NCBI GenBank assembly: GCA_003447595.1
Contig: DLYT01000061.1
Location: 52,461-61,244 of the forward strand
Length of the DNA: 8,784 nucleotides
Reading direction: 5' to 3'
Origin: Porphyromonadaceae bacterium
GTDB lineage: Bacteria; Bacteroidota; Bacteroidia; Bacteroidales; CAMTPD01
Shown here: piece after piece, positions 1 through 5,523 of the stretch
Numbering within the stretch: the first letter of the stretch is position 1
How the letters are laid out: each line of letters begins with the position of its first letter
Translations under genes and position numbers: made by a program
The notes under the pieces: generated by a model
What the model was told of the DNA's origin: nothing
The model's database searches: none
The model's input: only the letters and a program-made list of their open reading frames with translations

Positions 1-1026
1 GTTGTTGGTCCAGACGCATACATGGATCTTCCCAATCTAGTAGGTGCTGTGGAGACAGGAGAAAAAGCCATTAACGTAGAACTCTCTACGCAAGAAACCT
101 ACAAGGATGTGATTCCTTTGAAATTAAGTGGCGTTAAAATCTCGGGCTTTATTTCAATTATGCGTGGATGTAACAACTTCTGCACCTATTGTATTGTACC
201 TTACACCAGAGGTAGAGAACGTAGCCGCGACGTAGAAAGTATCTTAAATGAACTACGCGATTTGAAAGAAAAAGGGTTCAGAGAAGTTACTCTTCTAGGT
301 CAAAATGTAAATTCTTACTCTTTTGAAAGAGATGGAGAAACCATCAACTTCCCAAAACTTCTTCAATTGGTTGCTGAAGAAGCTCCTGAAATGCGAATTA
401 GATTTACCACCTCACATCCTAAAGATATGTGCGACGAAACCCTTCATGTGATTTCGAAGTACGATAATCTTTGCAAAATGATTCACTTACCGGCTCAATC
501 CGGAAACTCGCGCATTTTGGACGTTATGAATCGTAAGTACACCAGAGAATGGTACTTGGAGCGTATTGCCGCGATCAAACAAATTCTTCCAGACTGTGCT
601 ATCTCGACCGACCTATTTTGTGGGTTCCACTCTGAGACAGAAGAAGAGTTTCAAGACACACTATCCCTTATGAGAGAAGTGGGTTATGACTCTGCCTTCA
701 TGTTTAAATATTCAGAACGTCCGGGCACGTATGCAGCCAAACATCTAGTGGATGACGTTCCGGAAGACGTGAAAATTGATCGTCTAAACCGAATGATCAG
801 TCTTCAACTTGAATTATCGGAAGCTAGTAACAAAAGAGACATCGGCAAAACTTTTGAAGTTCTTGTAGAAGGTTTCTCTAAACGTTCTAGAGAACAGCTA
901 TTTGGCCGTACCTCTCAAAACAAAGTTGTCATCTTTGATAAAAAGAACTACCGCGTTGGTGATAAAGTTATGGTTACCATTAACAATGCATCTAGCGCAA
1001 CCCTGTTTGGAGAGCCCGTTGAATAA
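1..1026 (+). CDS. miaB: tRNA-2-methylthio-N6-dimethylallyladenosine synthase MiaB (5' partial)
   Basis: Radical SAM methylthiotransferase that adds a methylthio group to C2 of i6A37 in tRNAs reading UNN codons; cytoplasmic. The frame is open from base 1 (VVGPDAY before the first Met at base 22), so that Met is internal and the true start lies upstream. About 341 residues are visible against roughly 440-460 for the family, so the N-terminal UPF0004 domain with its first Fe-S cluster cysteines is mostly missing. Seen directly: the radical SAM motif C-x3-C-x2-C in RGCNNFCTYCIVPYTRGRE (bases about 166-222), the downstream GQNVNSY and TSHPKDM blocks, and a C-terminal TRAM-type RNA-binding segment (from about base 865, ending SSATLFGEPVE). 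The SIMRGCNNFCTYC context and the TRAM domain favour MiaB over MtaB or RimO. It ends with TAA and is followed by a hairpin at 1091-1117. Confidence 0.95.
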   Translation, partial: VVGPDAYMDLPNLVGAVETGEKAINVELSTQETYKDVIPLKLSGVKISGFISIMRGCNNFCTYCIVPYTRGRERSRDVESILNELRDLKEKGFREVTLLGQNVNSYSFERDGETINFPKLLQLVAEEAPEMRIRFTTSHPKDMCDETLHVISKYDNLCKMIHLPAQSGNSRILDVMNRKYTREWYLERIAAIKQILPDCAISTDLFCGFHSETEEEFQDTLSLMREVGYDSAFMFKYSERPGTYAAKHLVDDVPEDVKIDRLNRMISLQLELSEASNKRDIGKTFEVLVEGFSKRSREQLFGRTSQNKVVIFDKKNYRVGDKVMVTINNASSATLFGEPVE

Positions 1027-1090
1027 CAGTTAAATTAAACTAAACAAAAGAGCAAATTCAAGAAATAATATTTTATTTGCGAAGAAATTG

Positions 1091-1117
1091 GGAGATATGC
1101 ACCCTTAGCATATCTCC
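1091..1117 (+). terminator. 10-bp hairpin between miaB and ftsX, possible miaB terminator
   Basis: A perfect inverted repeat, GGAGATATGC (1091-1100) and GCATATCTCC (1108-1117) with loop ACCCTTA, is followed by the moderately T-rich ATTTTAATTTATC. This fits a weak intrinsic terminator for miaB. The T tract is interrupted by A and the stem is only half G+C, so strong termination is uncertain. Only 31 nt separate it from the ftsX start, so it may instead be a leader hairpin of the ftsX transcript. Confidence 0.55.
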
Positions 1118-1148
1118 ATTTTAATTTATCATCTTAAGAAGGCGTCTG

Positions 1149-2027
1149 ATGACTGAAAATAAAAAGATTAAATCAACCTCGTTTTTCAACTCCAGACTGA
1201 CATCTATGTTCAGTGTGGCATTGGTGTTGTTTCTTCTAGGTTCAATATTCCTTCTCGCTAGAATTGGAGACACCTTATCTTCATATGTAAAAGAGAGTAT
1301 TTCTTTTTCGATCGTTCTCAAAGAGAATGCAAAGCAAGCAGATATTGACCGCCTTCAAAAACGATTGGCTAAAGAAGATTTTGTCAAGTCTACTCTTTTC
1401 ATATCCAAAGAACAGGCAGCCAAAGAGCTTGAAGCTGAAATCGGAGAAAACCCGGAAACTTTCTTAGGGTTCAATCCGTTGTCTTCAACCATCGAAATCA
1501 AGTTAAACTCCGAATATGCAAATCCGGACAGTTTAGCCGTTATCGAACGACAAATTAAGACTGATACGCAAATCGAAGATCTTCTTTATCGAAAAGATAT
1601 GATGCAAATCGTGAATGAGAATGTAAAACGAGTGGGAATTATACTCTTAGGACTCGCAGCCATTCTTTCCATCATTTCCTTTGCACTCATCAATAATACA
1701 ATCAGACTTCATATTTATTCCAAAAGATTTCTCATCCATACAATGAAACTTGTAGGAGCAACGCCGGGATTCATTCGTCGTCCTTTTATCAGGCAAAACC
1801 TCGCAAGTGGATTTATGGCAGGCTTGCTTGCATTGGCGATGCTTGCGGGAGCTCTTTATTATGCAAATATAGAAATCCCCGGGCTTCAAGGAGTGTTAAC
1901 ACCCGAGCTGCTCATTGAAACTGCAATCATTGTGCTAGGAGCCGGAATGTTACTCACCACCATTGCAACGTGGTGTGCCGTGAATAAATATATAAAGATG
2001 AAATTCGATAAATTATATTATATCTAA
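1149..2027 (+). CDS. ftsX: Cell division protein FtsX (ABC-type permease subunit)
   Basis: Inner-membrane partner of the FtsE ATPase. The FtsEX complex couples divisome state to peptidoglycan hydrolase activation at the septum. The 292-residue product has the FtsX layout: a short cytoplasmic N-terminus, TM1 at about 18-37, an extracytoplasmic domain at about 40-158 (FSIVLKENAKQADIDRLQ and the SKEQAAKELEAEIGE block), then TM2 about 161-181, TM3 about 219-238 and TM4 about 256-276. The cytoplasmic loop NNTIRLHIYSKR followed by MKLVGAT is the family's most recognisable block. The ATG at 1149 is the only sensible start, with a purine-rich AAGAAGG about 7 nt upstream that could serve as a weak ribosome binding site. 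ftsE is not in the window. This is the first gene of the run that continues to folK. Confidence 0.93.
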   Translation: MTENKKIKSTSFFNSRLTSMFSVALVLFLLGSIFLLARIGDTLSSYVKESISFSIVLKENAKQADIDRLQKRLAKEDFVKSTLFISKEQAAKELEAEIGENPETFLGFNPLSSTIEIKLNSEYANPDSLAVIERQIKTDTQIEDLLYRKDMMQIVNENVKRVGIILLGLAAILSIISFALINNTIRLHIYSKRFLIHTMKLVGATPGFIRRPFIRQNLASGFMAGLLALAMLAGALYYANIEIPGLQGVLTPELLIETAIIVLGAGMLLTTIATWCAVNKYIKMKFDKLYYI

Positions 2028-2038
2028 AACAAGCGACA

Positions 2039-2278
2039 ATGTCTAATACAAATTTCGCCCTCGGAAAAACAAACTTTGTACTAATGGCTGTATCCGTGGT
2101 ACTAATAGTTATTGGCTTTTTATTGATGTCGGGAGGTGGATCTGCCGATGAAACATCATTCAATCCTGCAATCTTCGATACCAGACGTATTGTTATTGCA
2201 CCTGTTACTACATTGATCGGTTTTGTTCTAATGATCTTTGCAATTGTCTTTAACCGACCAACTAAAATAACAGAATAA
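2039..2278 (+). CDS. DUF3098 family small membrane protein
   Basis: A 79-residue protein of unknown function, recognised as DUF3098 from its size, its position between ftsX and uppP, and the blocks FALGKTNFVLM (6-16) and FNPAIFDTRRIVIAP (41-55). Two predicted membrane helices lie at about 12-31 and 51-71, joined by a Gly/Ser-rich then polar loop (SGGGSADETS), and the tail is short and polar. It starts 11 nt after ftsX and ends 5 nt before uppP, so it is almost certainly co-transcribed and probably translationally linked with them. The placement suggests a role beside FtsX or in lipid-carrier recycling, but that is inference; no biochemical function can be read from the sequence. Confidence 0.88.
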   Translation: MSNTNFALGKTNFVLMAVSVVLIVIGFLLMSGGGSADETSFNPAIFDTRRIVIAPVTTLIGFVLMIFAIVFNRPTKITE

Positions 2279-2283
2279 AATTT

Positions 2284-3078
2284 ATGGATGTATTTGAAGC
2301 CCTTATCTTAGGTATTGTACAAGGATTAACTGAGTTCTTACCTGTCAGCAGTAGCGGACACTTAACCATTGGAAGTTATATTTTTCAAATGAGCGGCGAA
2401 GAGAATCTTACTTTTGCCGTAGCCGTACATGCAGCGACTGTATTAAGTACGATTGTTGTATTACATAAAGAAATTGTAGCCATATTAAAAGGTTTGTTCC
2501 AGTTCAAATGGAACGAAGAAACTAAATATGCGGCGAAGATTGCACTATCCATGATTCCGGTTGGAATCGTAGGGCTACTCTTCAAAGACCAAGTGGAAGC
2601 TATCTTCGGAAGCGGACTATTGGTTGTTGGGATTATGCTTTTGATCACCGCAACTCTTTTGGCATTTTCCTATTATGCACGTCCGCGCGTAAAAGATGAT
2701 ATTTCATTTAAGGATGCAATTATCATCGGACTTGCACAAGCTTGTGCGGTAATGCCGGGTCTTTCAAGATCAGGCTCAACCATTGCAACGGGTATCCTTT
2801 TGGGAGACAAAAAGGAAAGCGTTGCCAAATTCTCATTTTTGATGGTGATCCCTCCTATCTTAGGAGAAGCATTACTTGATTTAATGAAAGGAGGGTTCTC
2901 TCTTGAGCAATCCGGAATCTCTTTAACAGCACTACTTACCGGGTTCTTTGCCGCGTTTATAACAGGAGCATTGGCTTGTAAGTGGATGATTAACATCGTA
3001 AAGAAAGGTAAACTGATCTACTTTGCATACTATTGTGTTGTAGCGGGATTACTTTCAATAATATTCTCAATTTTTTGA
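2284..3078 (+). CDS. uppP: Undecaprenyl-diphosphatase (BacA/UppP family)
   Basis: Integral membrane phosphatase that converts undecaprenyl pyrophosphate to undecaprenyl phosphate, recycling the lipid carrier for peptidoglycan and other envelope polymers; family members confer bacitracin tolerance when abundant. The 264 residues match the usual length. Both signature regions are present: QGLTEFLPVSSSGHL (13-27, holding the (E/Q)xxxE motif as Q13 and E17, with His26) and PGLSRSGST (158-166, with the catalytic-site Arg and Ser residues). The rest is a series of hydrophobic helices, and the internal similarity of the two halves is visible (GIVQGLTEFLPVSSSG and IGLAQACAVMPGLSRSG). The ATG at 2284 lies 5 nt after DUF3098. 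It ends in TGA 17 nt before truB. Confidence 0.96.
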   Translation: MDVFEALILGIVQGLTEFLPVSSSGHLTIGSYIFQMSGEENLTFAVAVHAATVLSTIVVLHKEIVAILKGLFQFKWNEETKYAAKIALSMIPVGIVGLLFKDQVEAIFGSGLLVVGIMLLITATLLAFSYYARPRVKDDISFKDAIIIGLAQACAVMPGLSRSGSTIATGILLGDKKESVAKFSFLMVIPPILGEALLDLMKGGFSLEQSGISLTALLTGFFAAFITGALACKWMINIVKKGKLIYFAYYCVVAGLLSIIFSIF

Positions 3079-3095
3079 ACAACTCAATAGTTAGA

Positions 3096-3797
3096 ATGAA
3101 CTTTATAGAAGGAGAAGTACTCTATTTCAACAAGCCTCTTCACTGGACTTCATTTAATATGGTGTCTAAGATTAGGTATAAATTATCTAGAAAACTTAAG
3201 ATTAAGAAAATAAAAGTAGGACATGCCGGTACATTAGACCCGCTTGCGACAGGCGTATTAATTATTTGTACCGGGAAAGCGACAAAGCGAATTGAGGAGT
3301 TTCAATATCAAACAAAAGAATACGTAGCAACCATAAAGCTTGGCGAAACTACACCTTCTTTCGATCTTGAAACAGAGGTGGATGGAACATATCCTACAGA
3401 GCATATATCAAGAGATCTTGTTGAACAAGTTCTAAACAACTTTGTTGGAACAATAGAACAAGTTCCACCGGTTTACTCTGCTTGCAAAGTAAATGGTGAA
3501 AGAGCTTACGACCTTGCCCGAAGTGGACAAGAACTAGAACTTAAAGCCAAAACCCTTGTAATAGATGAAATAGAACTACTCGACTACTCTATGCCGGTCA
3601 TTAAGATCAGGGTTGTATGTAGCAAAGGTACATACATCAGAGCATTAGCAAGAGACATTGGCTTGGCTTTAAATTCAGGAGGACATCTAATCGGGTTGGA
3701 ACGTACCAGAATTGGAGACGTTACACTTGATATGTGCATGAGTCCTGAAGACATAGATACTTTTCTAAACAATATTGAGTCAGAAGAAAATAAATAA
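3096..3797 (+). CDS. truB: tRNA pseudouridine(55) synthase TruB
   Basis: Isomerises U55 to pseudouridine in the T-loop of tRNAs; cytoplasmic. I chose the ATG at 3096 (MNFIEGEVLYFNKPLHWTS), giving 233 residues. The frame opens further upstream inside uppP, but the added 21 residues look nothing like TruB and would overlap the neighbour. The catalytic block GHAGTLDPLATGVLI (42-56) carries the nucleophile Asp48. Also present are VPPVYSACKVNGERAYDLAR (123-142) and SKGTYIRALARDIG (176-189). The protein is the short form, with no appreciable C-terminal PUA-like extension, as is usual outside the Gammaproteobacteria. It sits 17 nt after uppP and 14 nt before queA, consistent with co-transcription with a second tRNA-modification gene. 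Confidence 0.95.
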   Translation: MNFIEGEVLYFNKPLHWTSFNMVSKIRYKLSRKLKIKKIKVGHAGTLDPLATGVLIICTGKATKRIEEFQYQTKEYVATIKLGETTPSFDLETEVDGTYPTEHISRDLVEQVLNNFVGTIEQVPPVYSACKVNGERAYDLARSGQELELKAKTLVIDEIELLDYSMPVIKIRVVCSKGTYIRALARDIGLALNSGGHLIGLERTRIGDVTLDMCMSPEDIDTFLNNIESEENK

Positions 3798-3811
3798 AAA
3801 CCTCAATCGTT

Positions 3812-4864
3812 ATGAAGCTTTCAAAATTTAAATTTGCTCTACCTACAGAGCTTATTGCACTTCATCCTGAAAAAAACAGAGATGAATCGCGTTTGATGGT
3901 GTTGCACCGCAATACAGGTGAAATCGAACACAAAGTATTCAAAGACATCCTAGACTACTTTGGTGAAGATGATGTGTTTATTTTTAATGACACACGTGTA
4001 TTTCCGGCTCGCTTGTATGGTAATAAAGAAAAAACAGGTGCTAAGATCGAAGTTTTTCTTCTTCGCGAACTAAATCAAGAACTACGCCTTTGGGACGTAT
4101 TGGTAGATCCTGCTCGTAAAATCCGTATCGGCAACAAACTTTACTTCGGTGAAGACGATTCTTTGGTAGCAGAGGTTATCGACAATACAACTTCTCGCGG
4201 ACGTACACTTCGTTTCCTTTTCGACGGAAGCCACGAAGAGTTCAAAGAAACACTATACTCATTGGGCGAAACTCCACTGCCAAAATACATTGACAGACCG
4301 GTAGAAGAAGACGATGAGCACAGATATCAAAACATCTTTGCAAAGAACGAAGGAGCTGTTGTAGCACCGGCTGCGGCACTACACTTTAGCCGTGAATTAA
4401 TGAAACGTCTAGAGATCAGAGACTGTCGCTTTGCCTACCTTACGTTGCACTCAGGCTTGGGTAACTTCCGCGAAATCGACGTAGAAGACCTAACCAAACA
4501 TAAGATGGACTCTGAACAAATGACCATCAAAGGCGAAACAGTTGACATCGTAAACAAAGCAAAAGACAGCAACAAAAAGATTTGTGCGGTTGGAACCTCT
4601 GTTATGCGTGCAGTAGAAACAGCTGTTAGTACAGACGGACACTTGAAAGAGTACGACGGTTGGACCAACAAGTTTATCTTCCCTCCATACGAATTTAGTG
4701 TTGCAAACACCATGGTAACCAATTTCCACATGCCACTTTCAACACTGTTGATGATGACAGCTTCATTTGGCGGATACGACCACGTGATGAATGCATACGA
4801 AGTAGCCGTGAAAGAAGGATATCGTTTCGGTGCATACGGAGACGCAATGCTAATTGTTGACTAA
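3812..4864 (+). CDS. queA: S-adenosylmethionine:tRNA ribosyltransferase-isomerase QueA
   Basis: Transfers and isomerises the ribosyl moiety of SAM onto preQ1 in tRNA, giving epoxyqueuosine at wobble position 34. The 350-residue length is normal. Motifs seen: FNDTRVFPARLYG (58-70), GAKIEVFLLR (76-85), DPARKIRIG (99-107), TLHSGLGNF (201-209), KHKMDSEQ (219-226), and the long C-terminal block around FIFPPYEF and TNFHMPLSTLL, ending GAYGDAMLIVD. One departure: the family signature normally read as PTAGLHF, or PTASLHF in Bacteroides as I recall, is PAAALHF here (186-192), so the Thr is Ala. The frame is intact and otherwise well conserved. Codons look biased towards C-ending forms (AAC, GAC, TTC), more so than in uppP or truB. 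folK begins 7 nt after its stop. Confidence 0.96.
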   Translation: MKLSKFKFALPTELIALHPEKNRDESRLMVLHRNTGEIEHKVFKDILDYFGEDDVFIFNDTRVFPARLYGNKEKTGAKIEVFLLRELNQELRLWDVLVDPARKIRIGNKLYFGEDDSLVAEVIDNTTSRGRTLRFLFDGSHEEFKETLYSLGETPLPKYIDRPVEEDDEHRYQNIFAKNEGAVVAPAAALHFSRELMKRLEIRDCRFAYLTLHSGLGNFREIDVEDLTKHKMDSEQMTIKGETVDIVNKAKDSNKKICAVGTSVMRAVETAVSTDGHLKEYDGWTNKFIFPPYEFSVANTMVTNFHMPLSTLLMMTASFGGYDHVMNAYEVAVKEGYRFGAYGDAMLIVD

Positions 4865-4871
4865 TCAGCTT

Positions 4872-5363
4872 ATGCAACATACAGTCTATTTAAGTTTGGG
4901 TACAAACATCGGCGATAGACAAAGAAATATCATGCAGGCCATAAACCTGCTAAACGAAAGGGTGGGCACTGTTGCCACCCTTTCTTCTTTTCTAGAAACC
5001 GAACCTTGGGGATTTGAGTCTACAAATGCCTTCATTAATGTAGCGTTAGCCATTGAGACGACGCTCACTCCGCGAGAACTACTCGAGGCAACACAAGTAA
5101 TAGAAAGAGATCTTGGACGAATGGCCAAATCCACCGGCGATGGATATGCAGATCGAATCATCGACATCGATATCCTATTATACGACGATTTGATTCTTTC
5201 GCAAGAGGACCTCAAGATACCGCATCCATTGATGCAAGAACGCTTATTTGTGCTTACTCCGCTAGCAGAAATTGCACCTGAACTTGTGCATCCCGTGCTA
5301 AAAACAACAATTAAGAATCTGGAAACCAGATTAAATGATAATTTAAACAATACATTTGTCTAG
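4872..5363 (+). CDS. folK: 2-amino-4-hydroxy-6-hydroxymethyldihydropteridine pyrophosphokinase (HPPK)
   Basis: Transfers pyrophosphate from ATP to 6-hydroxymethyl-7,8-dihydropterin, the step before dihydropteroate synthase in folate synthesis; cytoplasmic. The 163 residues from ATG 4872 (MQHTVYLSLGTNIGD) match the family length. An upstream in-frame TTG at 4854 would overlap queA and add six unconserved residues, so I rejected it. Motifs: YLSLGTNIGDRQRN (6-19), EPWGFESTNAFINVA (44-58), and the HPPK signature YADRIIDIDIL (92-102) with Arg95, Asp98 and Asp100, the last two expected to bind the two magnesium ions. The conserved IPHPLMQERLFVLTPLAEIA follows at 116-135. This is the last gene of the ftsX run. 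Its final codons contain the -33 box of the metK promoter, and codons about 21-37 encode two RNA hairpins. Confidence 0.95.
   Translation: MQHTVYLSLGTNIGDRQRNIMQAINLLNERVGTVATLSSFLETEPWGFESTNAFINVALAIETTLTPRELLEATQVIERDLGRMAKSTGDGYADRIIDIDILLYDDLILSQEDLKIPHPLMQERLFVLTPLAEIAPELVHPVLKTTIKNLETRLNDNLNNTFV
4934..4990 (+). repeat. Two tandem hairpins inside the 5' part of folK
   Basis: GCAGG (4934-4938) pairs with CCTGC (4946-4950). Five nucleotides later, GAAAGGGTGG (4956-4965) pairs perfectly with CCACCCTTTC (4975-4984) around a 9-nt loop, and the pyrimidine/T-rich TTCTTTTCT follows. The second looks like an intrinsic-terminator shape inside a coding region. The bases encode well-placed FolK residues (about NERVGTVATLSSF), so it may be coincidental. 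Confidence 0.5.
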
Positions 5364-5387
5364 AACAAAAAAAATGTTCTACCTTTG
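5355..5387 (+). promoter_or_regulatory. metK promoter, Bacteroidota -33/-7 type
   Basis: TTTG at 5355-5358 is followed after exactly 21 nt by TACCTTTG at 5380-5387, a full match to the Bacteroidota consensus TTTG-N19-21-TAnnTTTG. The -33 box lies in the last codons of folK, and the spacer holds the folK stop codon. Transcription would begin a few bases after 5387, giving a leader of about 130 nt before the metK ATG. A second -7-like string, TACATTTG at 5351-5358, overlaps the -33 box, but I see no TTTG at the right distance upstream of it. Confidence 0.82.
5361..5381. promoter_or_regulatory. 7-bp dyad in the metK promoter spacer, possible operator
   Basis: TAGAACA (5361-5367) and TGTTCTA (5375-5381) form a perfect inverted repeat around seven A residues. 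The dyad occupies the spacer between the -33 and -7 boxes and overlaps the first two bases of the -7 box, which is where a repressor would block RNA polymerase. It could instead be a weak end-of-operon hairpin for folK, but the downstream bases (CCTTTGTATC) do not make a terminator U-tract. No regulator can be named from the sequence. Confidence 0.45.
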
Positions 5388-5399
5388 TATCAATTAAAG

Positions 5400-5445
5400 A
5401 TGTGGATAGATTTGTATGCTTGCAACCACGGAAAAAAATGCTAAA
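5400..5445 (+). promoter_or_regulatory. SAM-II riboswitch aptamer in the metK leader
   Basis: The leader shows the SAM-II (metA-type) arrangement as I remember it. A P1 stem pairs TGTGG (5401-5405) with CCACG (5426-5430). Its long loop carries the conserved GATTTG (5409-5414) and then GCTTGCA (5418-5424). An A-rich linker (5432-5438) follows, and then the conserved 3' element TGCTAAA (5439-5445), which forms the pseudoknot and SAM pocket with the loop. Position supports it: inside the 5' leader of the SAM synthetase gene, about 13 nt after the promoter's -7 box and about 78 nt before the ATG. The conserved UUGC (5420-5423) and GCUAAA segments are placed to make the second helix. SAM binding is expected to lower metK expression. 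A covariance-model search was not possible here. Confidence 0.8.
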
Positions 5446-5523
5446 TTTTATTTTTTCTCCCCATTGCATTCCACACACTTCTTTTCTCGTCAATTCATTT
5501 GACAATTGATTAAACCTATATTT
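5446..5523 (+). other. metK leader downstream of the aptamer: candidate expression platform
   Basis: Right after the aptamer come TTTTATTTTTT (5446-5456) and a pyrimidine-rich stretch, then two mutually exclusive short stems: GTCAA (5489-5493) with TTGAC (5499-5503), or TCAATT (5490-5495) with AATTGA (5504-5509). An A/U hairpin pairing AAAAAAT (5433-5439) with ATTTTTT (5450-5456) would enclose the conserved GCTAAA and compete with the aptamer. TCCACA (5470-5475) can pair with TGTGGA (5401-5406), the 5' arm of P1. There is no convincing Shine-Dalgarno before the ATG at 5524 (AAACCTATATTT). Which structures matter is not settled by sequence alone. Confidence 0.4.

Noticed and set aside
1052..1080. 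GCAAAT ... ATTTGC inverted repeat after miaB
   Set aside because: Only 6 A/T-rich base pairs with an 17-nt loop and no T-tract; probably chance.
3033..3095. Extended truB start overlapping uppP
   Set aside because: The 21 extra residues are antiphase uppP coding sequence; TruB homology begins at the ATG at 3096.
4854..4871. TTG start for folK overlapping queA
   Set aside because: The six added residues are not conserved; the ATG at 4872 gives the standard HPPK N-terminus and a 7-nt gap.
5400..5444. A 14-codon upstream ORF (ATG TGG ... TGC TAA) in the metK leader
   Set aside because: It coincides exactly with the SAM-II aptamer, whose conserved bases explain the sequence. It has no Met codons beyond the start that would suit a methionine-sensing leader peptide.
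5506..5523. Extended metK start at TTG 5506
   Set aside because: It adds only MIKPIF, is not part of the MetK family N-terminus, and overlaps leader stems; the ATG at 5524 fits.
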